Source of the DNA: DASYYE01 sp035946955
GTDB taxonomy: Bacteria > Actinomycetota > Actinomycetes > Streptosporangiales > Streptosporangiaceae
Length of the DNA stretch: 19,173 nt
Assembly (NCBI GenBank): GCA_035946955.1
Contig: DASYYE010000210.1
Coordinates: 1 to 19,173, forward strand
Direction: 5' to 3'
The notes below the pieces were generated by a model. It did not search any database, was not told the DNA's origin, and saw only the letters and a program-made list of their open reading frames with translations. This document shows positions 15,065-19,173 of this stretch, one piece after another. How positions within the stretch are numbered: position 1 is the stretch's first letter; every line of letters begins with the position of its first letter. Made by a program: the position numbers and the translations under genes.

Positions 15065-17140
15065 TTACCGGCCGTTGAGCTGTCCATGGCGGGGCGGCCC
15101 GTGCCAGGTTATGGGGGGCGGGTCCAGCCCATGATCTCCCGGAGGCGGGTGCGGCGGGGGATGTGGTCCCGGCGGCCCCGCCGGGACGCCCGCGCCGACA
15201 GGCTCTTGGCGGGCGAACTGGGTGCGGTACAGGTCGGCGTACAGGCCCCCGGACGCGAGCAGTTCATCATGCTGGCCGCGCTCGCGGACCTGTCCGTCAT
15301 TGATGACCAGGATCTGGTCGGCCTCGCGGATCGTGGACAGCCGGTGGGCGATGACCAGCGAAGTACGTCCGGACAGGGCCGTCTTGAGCGCTCGCTGGAC
15401 GGCGACCTCCGATTCGGAGTCCAGATGCGCGGTGGCTTCGTCGAGCACCACCACGGCCGGTGCCTTCAGCAGCAGCCGGGCCAGCGCGACCCGCTGTTTC
15501 TCGCCCCCCGACAGCCGGTAGCCGCGGTCGCCCACGATGGTGTCCAAGCCGTCGGGCAGGGCCGAGATCAGGTTCCAGATCTGCGCGGCCTGGCATGCTT
15601 CGATCAGTTCTTTTTCGGTCGCCTCGGGACGTGCGTAGGTGAGGTTGGCCCGGACTGTGTCGTGGAACAGGTGCGCGTCCTGGGTGACGACGCCGACCGT
15701 GTCGTGAAGCGAATACAGGGTCACGTCCCTGAGGTCGAGCCCACCGATGCGGACCGTGCCATCATCTGGGTCATACAGCCGGGACACCAGGTGTGTGATC
15801 GTCGTCTTGCCTCCGCCGGAGGGCCCGACCAGGGCGGTCAGCTGCCTTGCGGGGGCGGTGAAGCTCACATCCTGCAGCACTCGGGGCTTCGCATCGGTGC
15901 GCTCGGGCACAGGCAGGGCAATGGACTCCAGCGACGCCAACGAGACTTCGGACGCCGCCGGGTAGCGGAACGAGACACGGTCGAAGACGATGTCCGCTGC
16001 CTGCCCGGTGGCGCGGGCTGATCCGTTGGGCTGCGCCGCGAGCACGAGCGGTACGGCCCCCGGCTTGTCCTCGATCAACGGCTTCAGGTCGAGCACCTCG
16101 AATACCCGGTCAAAGCTGACCAGGGCGGTCATCACGTTCACCTGCACGTTAGACAGCGAAGTGATCGGCCCGTACAGCCTGTTCAGCAGCATGGCCAGGG
16201 AAACCAGCGTGCCGACCTGGAAGACGCCACGGACGACGAGACTGCCGCCCACTCCGTAGACCACGGCCGTGGACAGCGATGCGAGCAGCGTCAGCGCGAT
16301 GAACAGCGTGCTGCCATACATCGCCTGGACCACACCGATGTCCCGGACCTTGGCTGCCCGCTCGGCGAACAGGCCGGACTCCTCCTGTGGCCGGCCGAAC
16401 AGCTTCGCCAGCATGGCGCCGGCGACGTTGAACCGCTCGGTCATCGTCGATCCCATCGCGGCGTCGAGCTGCATCGACTCCCTGGTGAGCCGCTGCAGCC
16501 TGTGCCCCACCAGCCGGGCCGGGAAGATGAACATCGGGATCAGGGCCAGCGCAATGACCGTGACCAGCCAGGAGAAGTAGAACATCGTGACCAGCACCAA
16601 GATCAGCTGCAGCGTGCTTGACACCGTGGTGACCAGTGTCGAGGTCAGCGCCTGCTGCGCGCCGATCACATCGGTGTTCAGCCTGCTGACCAGCGAGCCC
16701 GTCTGCGCCCGGGTGAAGAACGCGATCGGCTGCCGCTGCACATGGCTGAACACCTGCGTGCGCAGGTCGTAGGTCAGGCCTTGGCCGACCCGCGCGGTGT
16801 ACCAGCGCTGGATGAAGTTGAGGAATGCGTCAAGGATGGCCAGCCCGGCGACAGCCGCGGCGACCCACAGCACGACATGGAGCCGCCGCGGCAGGACGCC
16901 CGAGTCGATCACCACACCGAGCAGCACAGGGATCAGCACTGTGATCACGGCGTCCAGCGCCGCGGCCAGCAGGAAGACGGCGAGGACCCAGCGGTAGGGC
17001 CGGGCGTACTTCGCGATCCTCCGGACAGTGCCCGGCCGCAGTTGCTGCTTGGTTACCGACTCGTCGGCGGTGAAGCCACGCATCATGTGCATCGGGCCGG
17101 GACCAGGACCAGGACCAGGACCGGGGCCGGGGGGCATCAC
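15065..17140 (-). CDS. ABC exporter, fused membrane and ATPase domains
   Basis: A 691-residue half-transporter of the type I exporter fold. The membrane domain is about 45-340 with six helices (51-80, 90-110, 168-190, 191-212, 277-300, 308-325). The ATPase domain is about 383-640 with Walker A GPSGGGKTT (439-447), signature LSGGEKQR (543-550), Walker B VVVLDEAT (563-570) and switch His599. Both ends are odd: the N-terminus is a run of Gly-Pro pairs (residues 5-16) and the C-terminal 45 residues are Pro/His/Gly-rich. GTG at 17140 is preferred because AAGGAGG lies 8 bases upstream; the ATG at 17137 is next. It is the last gene of the minus-strand operon, 46 bp after the desaturase, and may export the pathway product as a homodimer (inference). 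It could also be a lipid or multidrug exporter. Confidence 0.93.
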   Translation of the reverse strand: MMPPGPGPGPGPGPGPMHMMRGFTADESVTKQQLRPGTVRRIAKYARPYRWVLAVFLLAAALDAVITVLIPVLLGVVIDSGVLPRRLHVVLWVAAAVAGLAILDAFLNFIQRWYTARVGQGLTYDLRTQVFSHVQRQPIAFFTRAQTGSLVSRLNTDVIGAQQALTSTLVTTVSSTLQLILVLVTMFYFSWLVTVIALALIPMFIFPARLVGHRLQRLTRESMQLDAAMGSTMTERFNVAGAMLAKLFGRPQEESGLFAERAAKVRDIGVVQAMYGSTLFIALTLLASLSTAVVYGVGGSLVVRGVFQVGTLVSLAMLLNRLYGPITSLSNVQVNVMTALVSFDRVFEVLDLKPLIEDKPGAVPLVLAAQPNGSARATGQAADIVFDRVSFRYPAASEVSLASLESIALPVPERTDAKPRVLQDVSFTAPARQLTALVGPSGGGKTTITHLVSRLYDPDDGTVRIGGLDLRDVTLYSLHDTVGVVTQDAHLFHDTVRANLTYARPEATEKELIEACQAAQIWNLISALPDGLDTIVGDRGYRLSGGEKQRVALARLLLKAPAVVVLDEATAHLDSESEVAVQRALKTALSGRTSLVIAHRLSTIREADQILVINDGQVRERGQHDELLASGGLYADLYRTQFARQEPVGAGVPAGPPGPHPPPHPPPGDHGLDPPPITWHGPPRHGQLNGR
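17094..17134 (-). repeat. Hexanucleotide repeat encoding the Gly-Pro run
   Basis: Six or so tandem copies of a 6-bp unit (GGACCA and variants GGACCG, GGGCCG on the plus strand) encode the N-terminal Gly-Pro pairs of the ABC exporter. Since the unit is six bases, slippage would change the number of Gly-Pro pairs without breaking the frame. Confidence 0.8.
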
Positions 17141-17186
17141 GGTGGGTACCTCCTTGATGGGTGGGGTTGTTACCGCGTCAGCTTGG

Positions 17187-18773
17187 TCACACGCCCAGTC
17201 CTCGCCAGCCGTCAGACATGTAGCGGAACAGCTCGCCGATCTGACGCCGGACGGATGGACGAGGCTGGACGGCGAGTGGGCTCGGGGCTGGATGCCCTGC
17301 CGGGAGCGGGCTCCCAGGGGGAGGCGGCATGAAGGGCGGCGGGGGCGGGGGCTGCTTCACCGGGCAGAGCAGATAGTGCTTGATGACGACCGGGAAGCGA
17401 TCGAAGACCAGATTCCGGGGACGCTCCCAGGTGATGCCTGCCTGCTCACATACGCTCCTGACTGTGGTCTCACTGGCAAGGTTGGCGAAGCCGGAGCCCT
17501 GCCACGGCAAGACGTGGTGCACACGGTGCGGGCTTAGGCCGGCGCTGAGGAAAAGGTCGATCCAGCGGTTGCCGACCACGCTCAGGTCATAGCTCAGGCA
17601 GATCTGGTGCGCCGCCCAGTCATTGCGCAGCGGCTCAGGGATCGCAGCGAGTTCCTCCTCACTGTCCGACTCCTCGAAGTCGTGGCTGGCCACGACGAGA
17701 AAAGTGTTGAACCACAACGTCAAGAAGAACTGCACCAGCCAGGCAAGGATGTAACCCGTAGCCAGGCACACGGCAAACTCGGCCACGATCAACGCACGTA
17801 TGAGCCAGAAGTCCCCCCGGCCTGCGTCCCGGATAGGGCCCTGCCTCGGGCGCTCGAACCTCGAGATCTCCCTGGCTCGCAAAGGCAGCCCGGTCAGGGC
17901 TATGCCCAGTTTATGGAGCGTGTAGCCCGGGATCCGGAGCACGGGATGCAGCCGGAGCATGCTGTCGAAGAACGTCTTCTTCACGTCGGCTCCGGAGCCC
18001 AGATAGGGATGGTGCAGCAGTACGTGCCCATCGGTTCCGATGAGGCTCGTGCCGACGTAGTTGATATCGAAGAGCGCTTTCCCGAGCGGCAGCTTGAACG
18101 AGCGGCCCTCCTGCTGTTGCCGCCACTTCCTGTGCAGGTGGTAATGACCTGCGCCCGCCAGCGCGGTTCTTGTCAGCACCATGATGAGGACGAAGGCCCA
18201 GGCAGGTATGATTCCGGCGACCAGGAGGCCCAGTGTGGCGACATGTGCGATACCGACAGCCCACGTCACCACGTCGAACGCACGGTCATACTTTCTCAAG
18301 TCCTTCTTGGAGAACCGGGCATTCAACTTACCGCGGATCTCCGCTAGCAAGCTTCCTTCGTCACTATAATTTAGCCTGGGCAGATCCGTCCTGGCGTCGA
18401 AATCCGGCGCTAGCAGGAAGGGGGGCACACCCAGCTTCGGGAGTATGTCATTCGAGGTGGGTGAAGGGGGTGCAGGGGGTTTATCGGTGAGCCGGGGCGG
18501 CACCGTGACTTTCGGGCGCACATCCTGCCCGGCGAGTTCTTTGATCTCGAACTTTGCGAGGATCTTCTGCAGCCGCGCCGGCTCACGATGATACGTGTGA
18601 AGCAGAGCGCTGATATCGCGGCCCTCGGTCTGCGCAAACCAGGTTGCCCCGCCTGGATGACGGCCCATCCACTCGGTGAAATCATAGGCGCGGCCGTCCA
18701 CGACCCAGAAGGGCCGTCCTTGTGGCAGGACCGTGCCGGTGCGCGGTGAACTGCGAGTACGGGTTTCGGACAT
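17187..18773 (-). CDS. Cytochrome b5-fused membrane fatty-acid desaturase/hydroxylase
   Basis: A 528-residue fusion. Residues 20-78 form a cytochrome b5 domain with heme ligands in GRHPGG (His39) and LLHTYH (His59 or His62). A Pro-rich linker (91-120) leads to a membrane desaturase domain: helices at about 168-205 and 322-362, and histidine boxes HYHLH (210-214), HVLLHH (250-255) and HRVHH (416-420) that would hold a di-iron centre; HDFEES at 364-369 is a further conserved-looking site. The b5 domain would deliver electrons for O2-dependent desaturation or hydroxylation of an acyl chain or similar substrate at the membrane. Residues 475-508 are strongly proline-rich. The ATG at 18773 has AAGGAG six bases upstream; a longer frame to 18827 overlaps the preceding gene and lacks a ribosome site. 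It lies 37 bp after the DpgA-like gene and 46 bp before the exporter, clearly in one operon. Confidence 0.9.
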   Translation of the reverse strand: MSETRTRSSPRTGTVLPQGRPFWVVDGRAYDFTEWMGRHPGGATWFAQTEGRDISALLHTYHREPARLQKILAKFEIKELAGQDVRPKVTVPPRLTDKPPAPPSPTSNDILPKLGVPPFLLAPDFDARTDLPRLNYSDEGSLLAEIRGKLNARFSKKDLRKYDRAFDVVTWAVGIAHVATLGLLVAGIIPAWAFVLIMVLTRTALAGAGHYHLHRKWRQQQEGRSFKLPLGKALFDINYVGTSLIGTDGHVLLHHPYLGSGADVKKTFFDSMLRLHPVLRIPGYTLHKLGIALTGLPLRAREISRFERPRQGPIRDAGRGDFWLIRALIVAEFAVCLATGYILAWLVQFFLTLWFNTFLVVASHDFEESDSEEELAAIPEPLRNDWAAHQICLSYDLSVVGNRWIDLFLSAGLSPHRVHHVLPWQGSGFANLASETTVRSVCEQAGITWERPRNLVFDRFPVVIKHYLLCPVKQPPPPPPFMPPPPGSPLPAGHPAPSPLAVQPRPSVRRQIGELFRYMSDGWRGLGV

Positions 18774-18779
18774 TGACTT

Positions 18780-18785
18780 CTCCTT
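18780..18785 (-). promoter_or_regulatory. Shine-Dalgarno site deciding the desaturase start
   Basis: AAGGAG, read on the minus strand, sits 6 bases before the ATG at 18773. It rules out the in-frame ATG at 18827, which lies inside the end of the upstream synthase gene and would add an 18-residue basic extension before the b5 domain. Confidence 0.75.
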
Positions 18786-18810
18786 CTGGCGCTTGTGTCC
18801 CCTGCTGCGT

Positions 18811-19173
18811 CTAGTCACGGTCAGCATTTTTCAACCCCCCGAACTGGAGAAGTGCCGTTTCGATCTGGGCCCCCGGGCCCATCGTGACCATGACGCCGCT
18901 ATCGCCATCCGACGCACAGCCTTCCGCCAGCAGGCGCTCCAGGCTGACCAGGAAACTGCCGCTGGAGATGTTCCCGTAGTCACGCAGTACGGAGCGTGTG
19001 TGCCGGACGTCGTGCTCCGTAAGACCCAGACTGAGTTTGACGGAGTCGATGACCGCGCCGCCACCGGTGTGCAGTACCCAATGCTTGATGTCCGGGAAAT
19101 CCAGGCCGTTCCTCCGCAGCAGTTTCTCCAGAGGCTCCCGGACGTTGAACCCTATGACGTAGGGGATGTCCCG
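18811..19173 (-). CDS. dpgA: DpgA-like type III polyketide synthase, C-terminal 120 residues (5' end outside window)
   Basis: A minus-strand frame enters from the right edge and stops at TAG 18811-18813. The visible 120 residues match the end of the chalcone synthase/KAS III fold, closest in my memory to DpgA (3,5-dihydroxyphenylacetyl-CoA synthase) of glycopeptide producers: IPYVIG near the start, catalytic His in WVLHTGG (residue 35 of the visible part), GLTEHDVRHTRSVLRDYGN with the catalytic Asn in YGNISSGSF (68), and the ending MGPGAQIETALLQF. DpgA condenses four malonyl-CoA without a separate starter. The catalytic cysteine and starter pocket are outside the window, so the product cannot be fixed; RppA-like or alkylresorcinol synthases fit the visible RDYGN and HDVRHT segments less well. 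First visible gene of the operon with the b5 desaturase and ABC exporter. A different-frame ORF at 18831-19064 is its shadow. Confidence 0.85.
   Translation of the reverse strand, partial: RDIPYVIGFNVREPLEKLLRRNGLDFPDIKHWVLHTGGGAVIDSVKLSLGLTEHDVRHTRSVLRDYGNISSGSFLVSLERLLAEGCASDGDSGVMVTMGPGAQIETALLQFGGLKNADRD

Noticed and set aside
15002..16021. Plus-strand open frame of 339 codons
   Set aside because: It is antisense to the ATPase domain of the ABC exporter, which shows Walker A, signature and Walker B motifs in order.
3842..18803. The 12-mer CTTGTGTCCCCT at 3842-3853 and 18792-18803, both in 5' leaders of minus-strand genes
   Set aside because: In 19 kb of biased sequence several 12-mer matches are expected by chance, and the two sites differ in distance to the start codon; there is no further shared flanking sequence.
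18774..18827. N-terminal extension of the desaturase to an ATG at 18827
   Set aside because: It overlaps the end of the DpgA-like gene and has no ribosome site, and the extra residues are basic and unlike the b5 domain. AAGGAG supports 18773.

Overview
The window is GC-rich throughout, with Shine-Dalgarno sites of the AGGAGG type, GTG starts, stem-loop terminators without T tracts, and families typical of actinomycetes: a neocarzinostatin-fold secreted protein, a multi-repeat NlpC/P60 wall hydrolase, an ECF sigma factor with a ZAS zinc motif, and a DpgA-type type III polyketide synthase. I read it as chromosome of a filamentous or related high-GC actinobacterium; nothing allows a genus call. 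No tRNA, rRNA, CRISPR array, insertion sequence or integrase was seen.

Left part (1-4971, all minus strand): the beginning of a large FtsX-type ABC permease that leaves the window at base 1, a small SAM-dependent methyltransferase, a secreted neocarzinostatin-like protein with its own hairpin terminator, and an orphan C5-cytosine DNA methyltransferase. Middle left (5057-9725, plus): an AraC-family regulator followed by a two-gene molybdenum hydroxylase operon, in which the 2Fe-2S subunit is fused to the molybdopterin subunit and the FAD subunit carries the four-cysteine insertion of PaoB-like proteins. The three genes are tightly spaced (35 bp, then an ATGA overlap), so the regulator probably controls the enzyme.

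Middle right (9793-14937): a secreted or lipoprotein gene on the minus strand, a 377-bp divergent intergenic region with a GTTAC-n6-GTAAC operator candidate, then a secreted NlpC/P60 peptidase with four peptidoglycan-binding repeats, a strong terminator, an ECF sigma factor with a C-terminal RsrA-like zinc anti-sigma motif, and an RtcB RNA ligase. A bidirectional hairpin separates rtcB from the last block.

Right part (15065-19173, minus): the 3' end of a biosynthetic operon entering from beyond the window edge. In transcription order it has a DpgA-like synthase (only the C-terminal 120 residues visible), a cytochrome b5-fused membrane desaturase or hydroxylase, and an ABC exporter. Synthase, membrane-bound tailoring oxidase and exporter together suggest a natural-product or modified-lipid pathway that I cannot assign to a known compound. 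This block and the sigma-ZAS/rtcB pair are the most interesting parts of the window.
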